NCBI RefSeq assembly: GCF_000364705.1
Contig: NZ_AQOH01000147.1
Coordinates: 1 to 33,859, forward strand
Source: Pseudomonas fuscovaginae SE-1
GTDB lineage: Bacteria; Pseudomonadota; Gammaproteobacteria; Pseudomonadales; Pseudomonadaceae
Direction: 5' to 3'
DNA: 33,859 bases
Every line of letters starts with the position of its first letter. The first letter of the stretch is position 1. The position numbers were made by a program, and so were the translations under genes. This document shows, piece after piece, positions 1 to 8,290 of the stretch. The notes beneath the pieces are model-generated. The model saw nothing but the letters and a program-made list of their open reading frames with translations, was not told the origin of the DNA and made no database searches.

Positions 1-1
1 C

Positions 2-433
2 GGGGAACAGGGCCGTGGCTTCGCCGTGGTCGCGGACGAAGTGCGCAGCCTGTCGCAACGCACCCAGAGTTCCACCGCACAGATCGCCAGCACCGTCGAC
101 AGCCTGCGGACCAATGTGAGCCAGGCCGTGGCATTGATGGAGGCGGCCTGTGTCCAGGCGCAGAACGACGCCGAGTCGGTGACCGGGTTGGGTCAGCGCC
201 TGGTGGAAATCGCCAGCGCGGTGCAGAGCGTGACCGACACCCTCGCCCAGATCGCCACGGCGGTGGACGAACAGGCCAGCACCGCGGACGAGGTCAGCGG
301 CAATATCCAGCAGGTCGACCAGGCGGCGGTCAGGCTGCTCGAAGGCGCACGTGCGGTGAACCGGGCGGCGGACACGTTGAGTGAAGGCAGCAAGGCCCTG
401 AGCGACAATACCGGGCGCTTCCGCCTGAGTTGA
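2..433 (+). CDS. Methyl-accepting chemotaxis protein, C-terminal part (5' end outside window)
   Basis: The open frame enters from the left edge and encodes the last 143 residues of a chemoreceptor. It begins inside the highly conserved hairpin tip of the cytoplasmic signalling domain ([15 protein letters not shown]), which binds CheA and CheW. It then continues through a long Ala/Gln/Ser-rich heptad coiled coil (the returning methylation helix) and ends in GRFRLS. The ligand-binding and membrane parts lie outside the window, so the stimulus cannot be inferred. A weak terminator-like hairpin follows the stop. The family assignment is secure; which receptor it is cannot be said. Confidence 0.95.
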   Translation, partial: GEQGRGFAVVADEVRSLSQRTQSSTAQIASTVDSLRTNVSQAVALMEAACVQAQNDAESVTGLGQRLVEIASAVQSVTDTLAQIATAVDEQASTADEVSGNIQQVDQAAVRLLEGARAVNRAADTLSEGSKALSDNTGRFRLS

Positions 434-440
434 GACGGGC

Positions 441-478
441 AACGCCCACGGATTTCGCCATTGGGCGTTAAGTTTTTG
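441..478 (+). terminator. Probable intrinsic terminator of the chemoreceptor gene
   Basis: The 8-bp inverted repeat AACGCCCA (441-448) and TGGGCGTT (462-469) has a 13-nt loop and is followed by AAGTTTTT. It starts 7 bp after the stop codon at 433. The large loop and interrupted U-tract make it a modest terminator. Confidence 0.5.
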
Positions 479-508
479 ATAGCGTAGAGAAAATTTTCAG
501 ATATTTGC

Positions 509-537
509 TTGACACTTCATCGTTCAGAGCGAATAAT
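509..537 (+). promoter_or_regulatory. Sigma-70 promoter of the tRNA-Met gene
   Basis: A perfect -35 box TTGACA (509-514) is followed after 17 bp by AATAAT (532-537), a 5/6 match to the -10 consensus. The expected start, around 543-545, is only a few bases before the mature tRNA 5' end at 549. Strong promoter with a short leader, as is usual for stable RNA genes. Confidence 0.8.
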
Positions 538-548
538 TCGCGCCACTT

Positions 549-625
549 GGCTACATAGCTCAGTTGGTTAGAGCATAGCATTCATAATGCTGGGGTCCGG
601 GGTTCAAGTCCCTGTGTAGCCACCA
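549..625 (+). tRNA. tRNA-Met (anticodon CAU), elongator type
   Basis: The 77-nt cloverleaf is complete. The acceptor stem GGCTACA (549-555) pairs with TGTAGCC (615-621), the discriminator is A622 and CCA is encoded (623-625). The T arm contains GGTTCAAGTCC and the anticodon loop reads TTCATAA. The fully paired first acceptor base pair (G-C) argues for elongator rather than initiator tRNA, because initiators have an unpaired 1:72 position. A CAU anticodon could in principle be a tRNA-Ile2 (lysidine); the body looks like elongator Met, but this is the main alternative. Confidence 0.95.
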
Positions 626-631
626 AGTACC

Positions 632-665
632 AAAAACGGCTTACCGCAAGGTAAGCCGTTTTTTT
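632..665. terminator. Bidirectional intrinsic terminator between the tRNA and the efflux operon
   Basis: The 9-bp perfect stem CGGCTTACC (637-645) / GGTAAGCCG (650-658) has a GCAA tetraloop. It is flanked by A5 on the left (632-636) and T7 on the right (659-665), so it works in both directions. It ends the tRNA transcript on the plus strand and may end the efflux operon coming from the minus strand. Confidence 0.9.
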
Positions 666-691
666 ATGCCCGCGGAAAAGTGCCAAGCCCA

Positions 692-743
692 AGGTCTGCG
701 CCAGCCAGAATGCCGACCACCCGAGGGTCGGCTGGCGAGACCT
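692..743. repeat. Imperfect inverted repeat directly after the efflux pump stop codon
   Basis: The arms AGGTCT-GC-GCCAGCC (692-706) and GGCTGGC-G-AGACCT (730-743) are complementary apart from small internal mismatches. A second, inner stem is possible from GCCGACC (712-718) and GGTCGGC. The outer arm reaches the stop codon of the DHA2 pump gene. There is no U-tract, so it is more likely a 3'-end stabilising structure acting with the terminator at 632-665. Confidence 0.5.
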
Positions 744-2257
744 CAGTCTGCGCCCTGACGCCGCATCAACAGGGCGGCACAAGCACAACCGAGCAGCGCC
801 ACACAGGCGACAAAAAACGCATCGCCATAAGCCATCAGCCAGGACTGGTGCTGCACCGTCTTGGCCAGCATCGCCAATGCCTGCTGCCGGTCCGGCAGCC
901 AGTCGCCCACCGTCGGTCCCAGGCGCTCCTGGACGGCGGGCGCAAAGACATTCACGCCCTCGCCGATGCGCTCGGAATGAAAGCGTTCGCGCATCGCCAC
1001 GATTTGCGTGAGTGCCGCCGTGCCCACCGCCCCACCGAGATTGCGCAACATCGAGAACAGCGCCGAGGCCGACCCCGCCTGGCGCTTGTCCAGCCCGGCC
1101 ACCGCCAGCACCGACAAGGCCACCATGATGAAGGGCTGGCCGATACCGCGAACCACGGTGGAGGGAATGATCACATTCGCCGCACTGTCGGCGTCGAGAA
1201 ACGCTCCCAGCCAGCAGCCCAGGGCCATGATCAGGAACCCGGTCGCCACCATGATCTTCGGACTCGACCAGCCCATCAGACGCGGCATCAGCGGCGCCAG
1301 CAGCAATTGCACCACACCGTAGGCAATCAGGCTGACACCGATCTCGTGGGCGTTGTAACCCTGTACCTGGGAAAGATAGTTGGGCACCAGGAACACCAGC
1401 CCGAACGTCGCGCCACCGAAGATGAACATCGCCACACTGGCCACGCCGAAGTTGTAGTGTCCCAGTAAACGCAGGTTGATGAACGCGCGCCGGCCAAACA
1501 GCTGCGACAGCACGAACACCAGCAAGGCCACACCTGCTGCCAGCGACAGCCAGCGAATCTCGCCAGAGCCGAACCAGTCCTTGCGCCCGCCCTCCTCCAG
1601 GACGATCTGCAACCCACCCAGCCCCACCACCATGGCGCCGATGCCGAGCCAATCGCCCCGGCGCAACAGCGCCAGGTTCATCGGCTTGGCCTCGATCGCC
1701 CAGGCCACCGCCAGCAGCAGGGCGATACCGGGAAACAGTTGCAGATAGAAGATCCAGCGCCACGAATAGGCATCGGTCAGCCAGCCACCGATCGACGGCC
1801 CGGCCGCCTGGGCGACGCTGTTGGCCAGGCTGAACAGCGCCATGCCCATGGCCATCCGGCTGGCCGGCAACTCGGTGATGATCAGTTGGAACGACAGCGG
1901 AATCAGCACCGCCCCCGCCGCGCCCTGAACCACTCGTATGGCGATCATCACCGGCAGGTTCGGCGCCCAGGAACAGGCGATCGAGGCCAGCAGGAAGATC
2001 AGCGAACCGGTCCACATCACCCGCCTCAGGGAGAACACCTCCACCAGCCAGGCGGTCAACGGGATCATGATGATTTCCGCCACCAGGTACGCGGTGGAAA
2101 TCCATGAGCCCTCCTCGAAAGTCGCCCCCAGCGCACCTTCGATTTCCGGCAGCGCGGCGCTGGTGACATGGACGTTCATGCCGGCCATGAAACAACCCAG
2201 CAACCCGCCCATCACCGCCACCCAGGCGCGCGGCGAAACCGGCACCTCAGCGCTCAT
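743..2257 (-). CDS. emrB: DHA2-family drug:H+ antiporter (EmrB/QacA type)
   Basis: 504 residues, about the usual length of EmrB (roughly 510), with about 14 hydrophobic segments. This is the inner-membrane pump of a tripartite export system and uses the proton gradient to expel amphipathic drugs. Antiporter motif C is visible as GPSIGGWL near residue 153, followed by the typical SWRWIFYLQLFPG. The ATG at 2257 was chosen because AGGAGA lies 7 nt upstream; the longer frame upstream of it only shadows the adaptor gene. It overlaps the adaptor gene by 11 bp, so the two are translationally coupled. The family is certain; the substrate is unknown. Naming it emrB is by family and operon resemblance. 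Confidence 0.93.
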   Translation of the reverse strand: MSAEVPVSPRAWVAVMGGLLGCFMAGMNVHVTSAALPEIEGALGATFEEGSWISTAYLVAEIIMIPLTAWLVEVFSLRRVMWTGSLIFLLASIACSWAPNLPVMIAIRVVQGAAGAVLIPLSFQLIITELPASRMAMGMALFSLANSVAQAAGPSIGGWLTDAYSWRWIFYLQLFPGIALLLAVAWAIEAKPMNLALLRRGDWLGIGAMVVGLGGLQIVLEEGGRKDWFGSGEIRWLSLAAGVALLVFVLSQLFGRRAFINLRLLGHYNFGVASVAMFIFGGATFGLVFLVPNYLSQVQGYNAHEIGVSLIAYGVVQLLLAPLMPRLMGWSSPKIMVATGFLIMALGCWLGAFLDADSAANVIIPSTVVRGIGQPFIMVALSVLAVAGLDKRQAGSASALFSMLRNLGGAVGTAALTQIVAMRERFHSERIGEGVNVFAPAVQERLGPTVGDWLPDRQQALAMLAKTVQHQSWLMAYGDAFFVACVALLGCACAALLMRRQGAD

Positions 2258-3389
2258 TGCGCATCTCCTGATAGTGGGTGTCGACGACGGTGGTGACCGA
2301 CATGCCGGGCAGTATCGGCAACACCTCGTTATCGGCATCGAGCTGGATCCGTACGGGGAAACGCTGGACGATTTTGGTGAAGTTGCCCGTCGCATTGTCC
2401 GAAGGCAGCAGGGCGAACACGTTGCCCGATCCCGGCGAGAAGCTGACCACCCGGCCGTGCAGCGGCCGGTGGGCGAAGCTGTCGACATGGATCTCCACCC
2501 GCTGGCCGGGACGCATGTCCGCCAGTTGGGTTTCCTTGTAGTTGGCCACCACATAGGCCTGCCGCACCGGGACCACCGCCAGCATCGGCTGGCCGGCCAC
2601 CAGGTACTGCCCGGCCCGGACCCGCCGCTGGCCGACCACGCCATCGATCGGCGCGCGGATCAAGGTGTCCTCGGCGTCCTGCCCGGCCAGCGTCGCCCGG
2701 GCGACGGCACTGGCGTGCGCGGCGACCTGCTGCTGGATCTCGGCATCAGCCAATTGCAGGCGCGCCCGGGACTCGCTCAACAGTGCCTGCTGGCGACGCA
2801 AACCGGCCTCGGCGCCCTGCAACGCCGCCATGGCCTGCTGCGCGCTGGCATTGGCGCTTTCCAGGCGCTGCACGGTCGCGGCGTTGTCGCGCGCCAACCC
2901 CTGGTAACGGCGCCGGTCCAGTTCGGCCCGCCGGCTTTCCGCAGCGGCACTGCGCACCTGCGCTTCGGCCACGGCGATGGCCTGCTGCTGCAGGCCGACA
3001 CGCTCGGCGGCCACCTGACGGCTCGCCCGCCCGGCGACCAGTGTCGCCTGGGCCTCGGCGACAGCGGCCTGTGCCTGAGCCAGGCGGGCCTGGTAATCAC
3101 GATCCCGCAGACGCACCACGACATCGCCGGCCTTCACCGGCTGGTCATCCTGCACCAACACCTCGGCCACATAACCTGGTACCCGCGCACTGAGCGCCAC
3201 CCAATCGGCGCGTACGTAGGCATCGTCGGTACTTTCCAGGTAGCGTCCGGTGGTCGCCCACCAACTGCCGAACCCCAGCGCCCCGAGCACCGCGATTGCG
3301 CCTCCCAGCAGCATCAGGCGCTGCCGCCGGGCCTTCTTGCGCACTTGCTCGCCTTGGGCGAGGGTCTGTTCATCGACGGCAACGTTCAT
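2247..3389 (-). CDS. emrA: HlyD/EmrA-family periplasmic adaptor
   Basis: 380 residues. An N-terminal cytoplasmic tail is followed by one membrane helix (about 24-45) and then STDDAYVRAD, the start of the first barrel in EmrA proteins. An N-terminal lipoyl half (PGYVAEVLVQDDQPVKAGD), a long Ala/Gln/Arg-rich coiled-coil hairpin (about 95-230) and a second lipoyl half (IRAPIDGVVGQ) come next. The C-terminal part has the EmrA-type segment NATGNFTKIVQRFPVRI. It bridges the DHA2 pump and the outer-membrane channel. The ATG at 3389 has GGAG about 8 nt upstream and overlaps the NodT gene stop by 4 bp (ATGA), so the operon order is channel, adaptor, pump. Confidence 0.93.
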   Translation of the reverse strand: MNVAVDEQTLAQGEQVRKKARRQRLMLLGGAIAVLGALGFGSWWATTGRYLESTDDAYVRADWVALSARVPGYVAEVLVQDDQPVKAGDVVVRLRDRDYQARLAQAQAAVAEAQATLVAGRASRQVAAERVGLQQQAIAVAEAQVRSAAAESRRAELDRRRYQGLARDNAATVQRLESANASAQQAMAALQGAEAGLRRQQALLSESRARLQLADAEIQQQVAAHASAVARATLAGQDAEDTLIRAPIDGVVGQRRVRAGQYLVAGQPMLAVVPVRQAYVVANYKETQLADMRPGQRVEIHVDSFAHRPLHGRVVSFSPGSGNVFALLPSDNATGNFTKIVQRFPVRIQLDADNEVLPILPGMSVTTVVDTHYQEMRNER

Positions 3390-4867
3390 GGTTCCACTCC
3401 AGCTTCGGGACTCGTTGATTGCGTATTGGCGTGACCGACGGCGAGCGGCTGCCAGCCGCCGCCCAAGGCCCGGAAAAGATCGATCTCGCTGCGTGCCAGC
3501 TCGCCTCGAGCCTCGATTTCGCGGGTGCGTACGTTGATCAGTTCGCGCTCGCTGTCGAGCAGTTGCAGGGCGTCGACCGTACCGGCGCGATAGCGGGTTT
3601 GCGCCAGGGCATAGCTGCGTTCGCTGTCCTGCCGGGCCGCCTGCAGCGCCGCCGCACGCTGGCGCTGGCCATCGAACAGGGCGAGGGTCCGGCGCACATC
3701 GGCGAGTGCCGCGAGGACCGCACCGCGCAAGCCGGCCAACTGCGCCTGCTGCAGCGCCCGGGCCTTGTCGAGCCGCGCGCGATTGGCCCTGATATTGGGG
3801 AACTCCCAACTGATCAGCGGACCGATGCCGAACATCACCGAACGGCTGTCGCCCAGTTCGTGCAGGGACTGGGCCGATGACGTCAGCGACGCGCCGAAGC
3901 TCACCTTGGGATAGAGATCCGCCTTGGCGATATCGCTGGCCAATACGGCCGCTTCGAGGTTGCGCCGGGCCTGACGGATGTCCGGACGACGCGCCAGCAG
4001 ATACCAGCCATCGCCGGCAGGCAACGCCGCCGCCAACCTGGGGATGGCCGCGCACTGCGGGTCACTGCCGGAAGCCTGGCCGGTGAGCATGTTCAGCTCA
4101 TACACAGCCACCCGCCGCCGGGCATCGAGCAGCGGCAGTTCGGCCCGCAGGCGATCACGCAGGCTGCGCAGGCGCAGAGTATCCAGCTCGGTGGCGATCC
4201 CGGCCCGGCGTTGGGTCTCGGTCAGTTCGAGGCTGTGTTCCACGGTCTGTAGCGAGTGGTTCGTCATGTCCAACTGCGCGCCATAGGTGCAATGATCCAG
4301 ATAGGCCCGGCTGGTCTGCGCCGCCACGTTGATCCGCAGCAAGTCACGAGCATCGCTCGCCGCGCCCGCCTGCACCCGTGCCCGCTCGATGGCACGACGC
4401 ACCTGGCCCCAGATGTCCACCTGGTAGGCCAACTCGATGCCCGGTTCGAACGCCCACTGCGCCGGCGCATGGCTACCCGTGGCCTGGGCCAGGGTCTGGT
4501 CGTTGGCGGTCTTGCCGTATGACGGAGCAAAACGGGTCTGTGTCGAAGGCCAGCGCTGCGCATCCAGCTCGCCAATCCCCGCCAACATCGCCTGGACGTT
4601 GGCATCCGCCCGGGCCAGGTCCTGGTTATGCAGCAGGGCCTGCTGCACCAGCCTGTCGAGAACCGGGTCCTGGTACAACTGCCACCAGCGCGCGGGCAGT
4701 GACTGATCGCTGGTGCCGGCCGGCAGTGTCGCCAGCGGATTGCTGTCCTGGCCGGCAATCGGCTGAATCAGGGGAGAGGGGGCCGAGGTACTGCCACAGG
4801 CGGTCAACAAGGCAAGCAAGACGCCCAAGGCGATGGGCCTGGCGCGGCGGGAAGAGAGTGAGGGCAT
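3386..4867 (-). CDS. NodT-family outer-membrane efflux lipoprotein
   Basis: 493 residues. The N-terminus is a lipoprotein signal: RR residues, a hydrophobic run and the lipobox LTAC with Cys24 as the lipidated residue. The mature protein has the two OEP repeats of TolC-like channels, each with long helical hairpins rich in Ala, Arg and Gln; a repeat-typical RPDIRQARRNLEAA is near residue 290. It forms the outer-membrane tunnel of the tripartite pump made with the next two genes. No good Shine-Dalgarno sequence precedes the ATG, and an inverted repeat sits just upstream (4875-4896), suggesting control at this point. Confidence 0.93.
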   Translation of the reverse strand: MPSLSSRRARPIALGVLLALLTACGSTSAPSPLIQPIAGQDSNPLATLPAGTSDQSLPARWWQLYQDPVLDRLVQQALLHNQDLARADANVQAMLAGIGELDAQRWPSTQTRFAPSYGKTANDQTLAQATGSHAPAQWAFEPGIELAYQVDIWGQVRRAIERARVQAGAASDARDLLRINVAAQTSRAYLDHCTYGAQLDMTNHSLQTVEHSLELTETQRRAGIATELDTLRLRSLRDRLRAELPLLDARRRVAVYELNMLTGQASGSDPQCAAIPRLAAALPAGDGWYLLARRPDIRQARRNLEAAVLASDIAKADLYPKVSFGASLTSSAQSLHELGDSRSVMFGIGPLISWEFPNIRANRARLDKARALQQAQLAGLRGAVLAALADVRRTLALFDGQRQRAAALQAARQDSERSYALAQTRYRAGTVDALQLLDSERELINVRTREIEARGELARSEIDLFRALGGGWQPLAVGHANTQSTSPEAGVEP

Positions 4868-4874
4868 CGACGGA

Positions 4875-4896
4875 ATTCACAGTCAGAATCGTGAAT
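4875..4896. promoter_or_regulatory. Inverted repeat upstream of the efflux operon (possible operator)
   Basis: ATTCAC (4875-4880) and GTGAAT (4891-4896) form a 6-bp inverted repeat with a 10-bp spacer, ending 8 bp before the NodT start codon. This is the right size for a dimeric repressor site or for a small leader hairpin that hides the start. It lies between the araC-type gene and the efflux genes, so it may allow separate control. Inference only. Confidence 0.35.
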
Positions 4897-4952
4897 CCCA
4901 GAGTAGGCGGCAACCTAGACGCGTTTCTCCCGTGATCGGGACAAGCGCAGCA

Positions 4953-5684
4953 TCAAACCGGACAACCCGCCGGTTCCGCCATGCGGTACTGACGGGGGGT
5001 GTGCCCCAATTCGCGCTTGAACACCGCGGCAAAGGCGCTGGCGCTCTGATAGCCGTACTCGAGTGCCACCTCCAGGATCGACGCGCCCTGGGCCAGGCTC
5101 TGCTGGCTGAGCACCAGACGCGCACGGGTTCGCCATTCGCCGAAGGACATCGCCAGTTCGCGCTGGAACAGCCGGGCGAAGGTCCGCGAACTCATGTTCA
5201 ATTCAGCGCCGCACTGCTCCAGCGTCCACTCCCGCGCCGGCTGGTCGATGAAACGTGTGCACAGGGTGCGCAGACGGGCATCGCCAGGCGCGGGGATGTA
5301 CAAGTCGACCTGCCGGGCCAACTGCAGTTCCAGCAGGATCAACGCACCGAGATGGTAGCCCCGCTCCTCGCTGCCTGCCTGCGTCGAAGCGAGGATCAAT
5401 TCACGCAGCAGGTTCGACACCTGGATCACCTGGCACTGGACCGCCGCCACCGGGTGCAATGCAGGATCGATCAGCAACGTGCGCATGCGCACCTCGCCAC
5501 TCATGCGAATCTCATGGGCAACGCCGGCCGGTACCCACAGTGCATGGCCGGTGGGAATGGCCCAACTGCCCTGCTCGGTGCAGACGTACATCACGCCCCG
5601 GGTCGCATAGACCAGCTGCGCCTCGCTGTGGCAGTGGCTACCCACCACCTCGCCGTGCTGATAATCGCTGATCAGGGTCTGCAT
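4953..5684 (-). CDS. AraC-family transcriptional regulator with N-terminal cupin
   Basis: 243 residues from the ATG at 5684, which has GAGAGG 6 nt upstream; a GTG at 5702 would add six residues but has its Shine-Dalgarno too close. The N-terminal part reads as a cupin effector domain (HCHSEAQLVYATRGVMYV, then ALWVPAGVAHEI). The C-terminal 100 residues are the double helix-turn-helix: first HTH around WTLEQCGAELNMSSRTFARLFQ, second around ILEVALEYGYQSASAFAAVFKRELGHTPRQYR. It lies 85 bp upstream of the efflux operon on the same strand, so it probably controls it, as an activator or effector-released regulator. The ligand is unknown. Confidence 0.92.
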   Translation of the reverse strand: MQTLISDYQHGEVVGSHCHSEAQLVYATRGVMYVCTEQGSWAIPTGHALWVPAGVAHEIRMSGEVRMRTLLIDPALHPVAAVQCQVIQVSNLLRELILASTQAGSEERGYHLGALILLELQLARQVDLYIPAPGDARLRTLCTRFIDQPAREWTLEQCGAELNMSSRTFARLFQRELAMSFGEWRTRARLVLSQQSLAQGASILEVALEYGYQSASAFAAVFKRELGHTPRQYRMAEPAGCPV

Positions 5685-5702
5685 GCTTCGCCTCTCGCTC
5701 AC

Positions 5703-5822
5703 GCCTTCCAGGTCTATTCGATAAAACCCATGCTATCCAACAGCGACGACAGGCGATTGCCAAGATGTTCCATGACTCATGAAAAGCCGCATGAGAAATC
5801 TCAAAATCTTTCAAAGTCGAGA
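5703..5822. other. Intergenic region upstream of the araC-type gene
   Basis: This 120-bp AT-richer stretch separates the regulator from the acetyltransferase stop codon, both on the minus strand. It should hold the regulator's promoter. I see no convincing -35/-10 pair and no terminator with a U-tract. Confidence 0.4.
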
Positions 5823-6338
5823 TTATCTGCCCGACTCAGCCTGATTAGCGCTATCTGTGTGCGAACCCGCCCAACGCAACTGGATCAGTGCCACCCGCCG
5901 GCCCTTGAAGTCCTGCCGCTCCTCGATGCCATAGGGCACGAACCCCAGCTTCGGATAGAACAACAGCCCTGCCAGGTTCAGGTTGAAGCAGGACAGGCGC
6001 ACTTCGCTGGCTTGGTGGCGCTCCCGGGCCAGCCGGACCATCAGGCGGACCAGGTACGCGCCCACGCCCCGTCCACGGACATGCGGGGCGATGACCACGT
6101 TGCCGATCGAGCAGGTGCCGCCCTGCTCCCACTGGTAGAAGTTGGCGAAACCGACCACCTCGCCATCCAGCTCGACCACGGTCGAATCCGAACGCTGGTC
6201 GATGGAGCCCTGCAACTGCTCCGCGGTCAGCGGGTAGCGGGCCTTGGGGAAGAAGAAAAACAACTCTTCCTCGCCTTGGGCAAAACCACAGATCACGGGC
6301 AGGTCCAGTGCCTCGACCGGGCGGTGACTCAACGACAT
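5823..6338 (-). CDS. GNAT-family N-acetyltransferase
   Basis: 171 residues from the ATG at 6338, preceded by CAGGAG at 6-7 nt spacing; an upstream in-frame extension lacks any such signal. The acetyl-CoA binding motif A is clear: VVIAPHVRGRGVGAYLV, with RGRGVG at 88-93 matching Q/R-x-x-G-x-G/A. The preceding strand reads VVELDGEVVGFANFYQW and the C-terminal motif B is GLLFYPKLGFVPYGIEER. It acetylates an amine on an unknown acceptor. The acidic, aromatic N-terminus (EEELFFFFP) resembles a subgroup common in Pseudomonas, but I cannot name the substrate. The gap to ddlA is 88 bp. Confidence 0.9.
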   Translation of the reverse strand: MSLSHRPVEALDLPVICGFAQGEEELFFFFPKARYPLTAEQLQGSIDQRSDSTVVELDGEVVGFANFYQWEQGGTCSIGNVVIAPHVRGRGVGAYLVRLMVRLARERHQASEVRLSCFNLNLAGLLFYPKLGFVPYGIEERQDFKGRRVALIQLRWAGSHTDSANQAESGR

Positions 6339-6426
6339 GCTGTTCTCCTGACAAGGGGTATGGCAAACAGATTGCGCCCAGACGTCAGCGTCAACCCGTA
6401 TCGGGGGCAAAGCCGTGCCGCCTGCA

Positions 6427-7524
6427 TCAACGAGTGTGCTTTAACCCATGCCGCGCCGCGTGCCGCTCCAGCGCCAGCTCGATCAGGCGGCTGACCAGTT
6501 CGCTGTAGGTCATCCCCGCCGCCTGCCACAGCTTGGGGTACATGCTGATACGGGTGAAGCCCGGCAGCGAGTTGATTTCGTTGATCAGCACTTCGCCGCT
6601 GTCGGTCAGGAACACGTCGACACGGGCCAGGCCCGAACAGCCAAGCACCTGGAACGCTTCGAGCGCCATGCCGCGGATACGCTCGCTGGCCTGCTCGCTG
6701 ATATCCGCCGGCACCACCACCTCGGCGGCCTGGGCGTCGATGTACTTGCTGTCGTAGGAATAGAAACCGCTGCGCACGACGATCTCGCCACAACCGCTGG
6801 CAATCGGCTGGTCATTGCCGAGGATCGCGCATTCGATTTCCCGGCCGCTGACCGCCGACTCGACCAGCACCTTCTCGTCGAACCCCATGGCCAGCGCCAT
6901 GGCTGCCTGGAACTGCTCGACGTTTTCGACCTTGCTCACCCCCACCGACGAGCCCTGGTTCGCCGGCTTGATGAACATCGGCAGGCCAAGCTTCGCCCGG
7001 GCCTGGTCGAAGTCCAGCCGTGCCGCCGTGGCGCGGTTGACGGTGAGGAACGGGGTCACCGCCAGGCCGGCGTCGCGCAGCAGGCGCTTGCTGATGTCCT
7101 TGTCCATGCACACCGCCGAGCCGAGGACATCGGAGCCCACGAACGGCAGGTCGGCCATGCGCAACAGGCCCTGCAGGCATCCGTCTTCGCCGAGGGTGCC
7201 GTGGACAATCGGAAAGATCACGTCGATCTGGTCCAGCAGCGCCTGGCTGCCGGTCTCGACCAGTTGCTGGCCGATCTTGCCCGGCACCACCGCCAGCTCC
7301 CGGTTGGACTGGTTGAGCGCGATCAGCGCCGGATTCTCGGCATTGAGCAGGAAGTTGGAACTGTCGTTGAGGTGCCAGCGCCCCTGCTTGTCGATACCGA
7401 CCAGGACCGGTTCGAAGCGCTCGCGGTCCAGTGCATCGACCACATTTTTCGCCGATTGCAGCGACACCTCGTGCTCCGCCCCCAGCCCACCGAAAATGAT
7501 CCCGACTCGCAACTTGCCCATCAT
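6427..7524 (-). CDS. ddlA: D-alanine--D-alanine ligase, DdlA type
   Basis: 365 residues (364 if the second of two consecutive ATGs, at 7521, is used), close to E. coli DdlA and longer than DdlB. It makes the D-Ala-D-Ala dipeptide for peptidoglycan in the cytoplasm using ATP-grasp chemistry. Visible motifs: the N-terminal [18 protein letters not shown], the HGTLGED loop, [14 protein letters not shown] for ATP binding, and the omega loop FYSYDSKYI. That loop keeps the Tyr typical of D-Ala-D-Ala (not D-Ala-D-Lac) ligases. The C-terminal [20 protein letters not shown] is the Mg/product-binding region. GAGGCGGG lies next to the start. It stands away from the division cluster, where Pseudomonas keeps ddlB, so it is the second ligase copy. 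Confidence 0.96.
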   Translation of the reverse strand: MMGKLRVGIIFGGLGAEHEVSLQSAKNVVDALDRERFEPVLVGIDKQGRWHLNDSSNFLLNAENPALIALNQSNRELAVVPGKIGQQLVETGSQALLDQIDVIFPIVHGTLGEDGCLQGLLRMADLPFVGSDVLGSAVCMDKDISKRLLRDAGLAVTPFLTVNRATAARLDFDQARAKLGLPMFIKPANQGSSVGVSKVENVEQFQAAMALAMGFDEKVLVESAVSGREIECAILGNDQPIASGCGEIVVRSGFYSYDSKYIDAQAAEVVVPADISEQASERIRGMALEAFQVLGCSGLARVDVFLTDSGEVLINEINSLPGFTRISMYPKLWQAAGMTYSELVSRLIELALERHAARHGLKHTR

Positions 7525-7660
7525 CCCGCCTCGTTTCCAGAATAGGTTGCAGGGGCCCCGCCCCGTTGTGCGCAGCCTATGCGCAAGACGCCGATCGTGC
7601 ATCCCCAAAATCGACAATCCGGATACGCTCGCGGCTTCCGGTCGACACGTGGGGCCCCCC
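7525..7660. promoter_or_regulatory. ddlA upstream region
   Basis: The 136 bp before ddlA contain TGCGCA-GCCTA-TGCGCA (7569-7585), two copies of a 6-bp self-complementary word, and a GC-rich GGGGCCCC-type run near the gene. On the minus strand TATTCT, about 11 bp before the ribosome site, could be a -10 box, but no matching -35 is visible. The region from 7814 to 7831 is only the gap to the next stop codon. Confidence 0.3.
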
Positions 7661-7813
7661 GTGAGTGAATACACCGGCGACCTCAGCCAGATCCCGGTTA
7701 TCCGCCACGGTTCTCTCAGCCAAGCCAACCAGGGATTGCCCGACGGGGTGCTCACCTGCAAGCAGGTCCACCCGAGGAAAACCTTCCAGTACGCCTGGAT
7801 CGGTCGTACCTGA
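7661..7813 (+). CDS. Possible small protein of 50 residues (low confidence)
   Basis: A GTG-initiated frame in the 307-bp gap between ddlA and the next gene, on the opposite strand to both. The peptide starts [17 protein letters not shown] and ends FQYAWIGRT. Codon choice is like the neighbours: third positions are mostly G or C, with GAC, CAG, CTC and ATC favoured. That is better than the competing minus-strand frame in the same DNA. Against it: only a GGGG run 6 nt upstream could serve as ribosome site, and the frame stays open upstream so the start is uncertain. No signal peptide or known domain. It could also be chance. Confidence 0.3.
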   Translation: MSEYTGDLSQIPVIRHGSLSQANQGLPDGVLTCKQVHPRKTFQYAWIGRT

Positions 7814-7831
7814 GTTGACGGCGGCCATCAC

Positions 7832-8290
7832 TCAATAGGCATCGTTCCAATGCACGTAGACGGTCTGGATGCCCTTGCCATCGATGACGACATTCTGCCG
7901 GCTTTCGCGCCCGTCATGACTGCCGATGACCTGGTAGCGCCCCATCGGTAGCTTCACGTAGACCAGCGGGCCGACCTGGATCAGGCTCAGCACCGACTCG
8001 CCACCGGCCTTGTTGATCGTGATGTTCACATCGGCCAGGTACTTGTCCTGCGCGCCCGTGGATGAAACGACGTGCAGGTTATAGCCACGGGTCTGGGCCA
8101 GGACCCTGAGCTCATCCTCGCCGATACCGCCCGTGAGGTACTCCACGCCATTCTGCCGCTGCGGCGCCAGTTGCACCGCCTCCATGTTGATCGGTTCATG
8201 GCTGGCAGGCGCCGCCTGCGTCCGTATGACACCCGTGGCCAGCAAGCCGACGGCCAATGCCACGAGCAGAGGGGAACGTACGGGTAACAT
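7832..8290 (-). CDS. Small exported protein with a beta-sandwich-like C-terminus
   Basis: 152 residues from the ATG at 8290, which follows GGGAG with about 6 nt spacing. A Sec signal peptide is clear: MLPVRSPLLVALAVGLLATG with a likely cut after TQA or QAA (about residue 25). The mature part has GEDELRVLAQTRGYNLHVV, then the segment LVYVKLPMGRYQVIGSHDGR and VVIDGKGIQTVYVHW. That pattern of a P-x-G-x-Y turn followed by strand pairs resembles carboxypeptidase regulatory-like (transthyretin-fold) domains seen on secreted proteins. I do not recognise a named family. Periplasmic or surface location is inferred. It could be cotranscribed with ddlA only across a 307-bp gap, which is doubtful. Confidence 0.8.
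   Translation of the reverse strand: MLPVRSPLLVALAVGLLATGVIRTQAAPASHEPINMEAVQLAPQRQNGVEYLTGGIGEDELRVLAQTRGYNLHVVSSTGAQDKYLADVNITINKAGGESVLSLIQVGPLVYVKLPMGRYQVIGSHDGRESRQNVVIDGKGIQTVYVHWNDAY

Noticed and set aside
549..625. tRNA-Met as an attachment site of an integrated element
   Set aside because: No integrase, no repeated tRNA 3' end downstream, and the neighbouring genes look like ordinary chromosome.
7577..7831. 84-residue minus-strand frame directly after the small exported protein gene
   Set aside because: Its GTG start abuts the previous stop, but there is no ribosome site, third-position G/C is clearly lower than in real neighbours, and the translation shows no domain.
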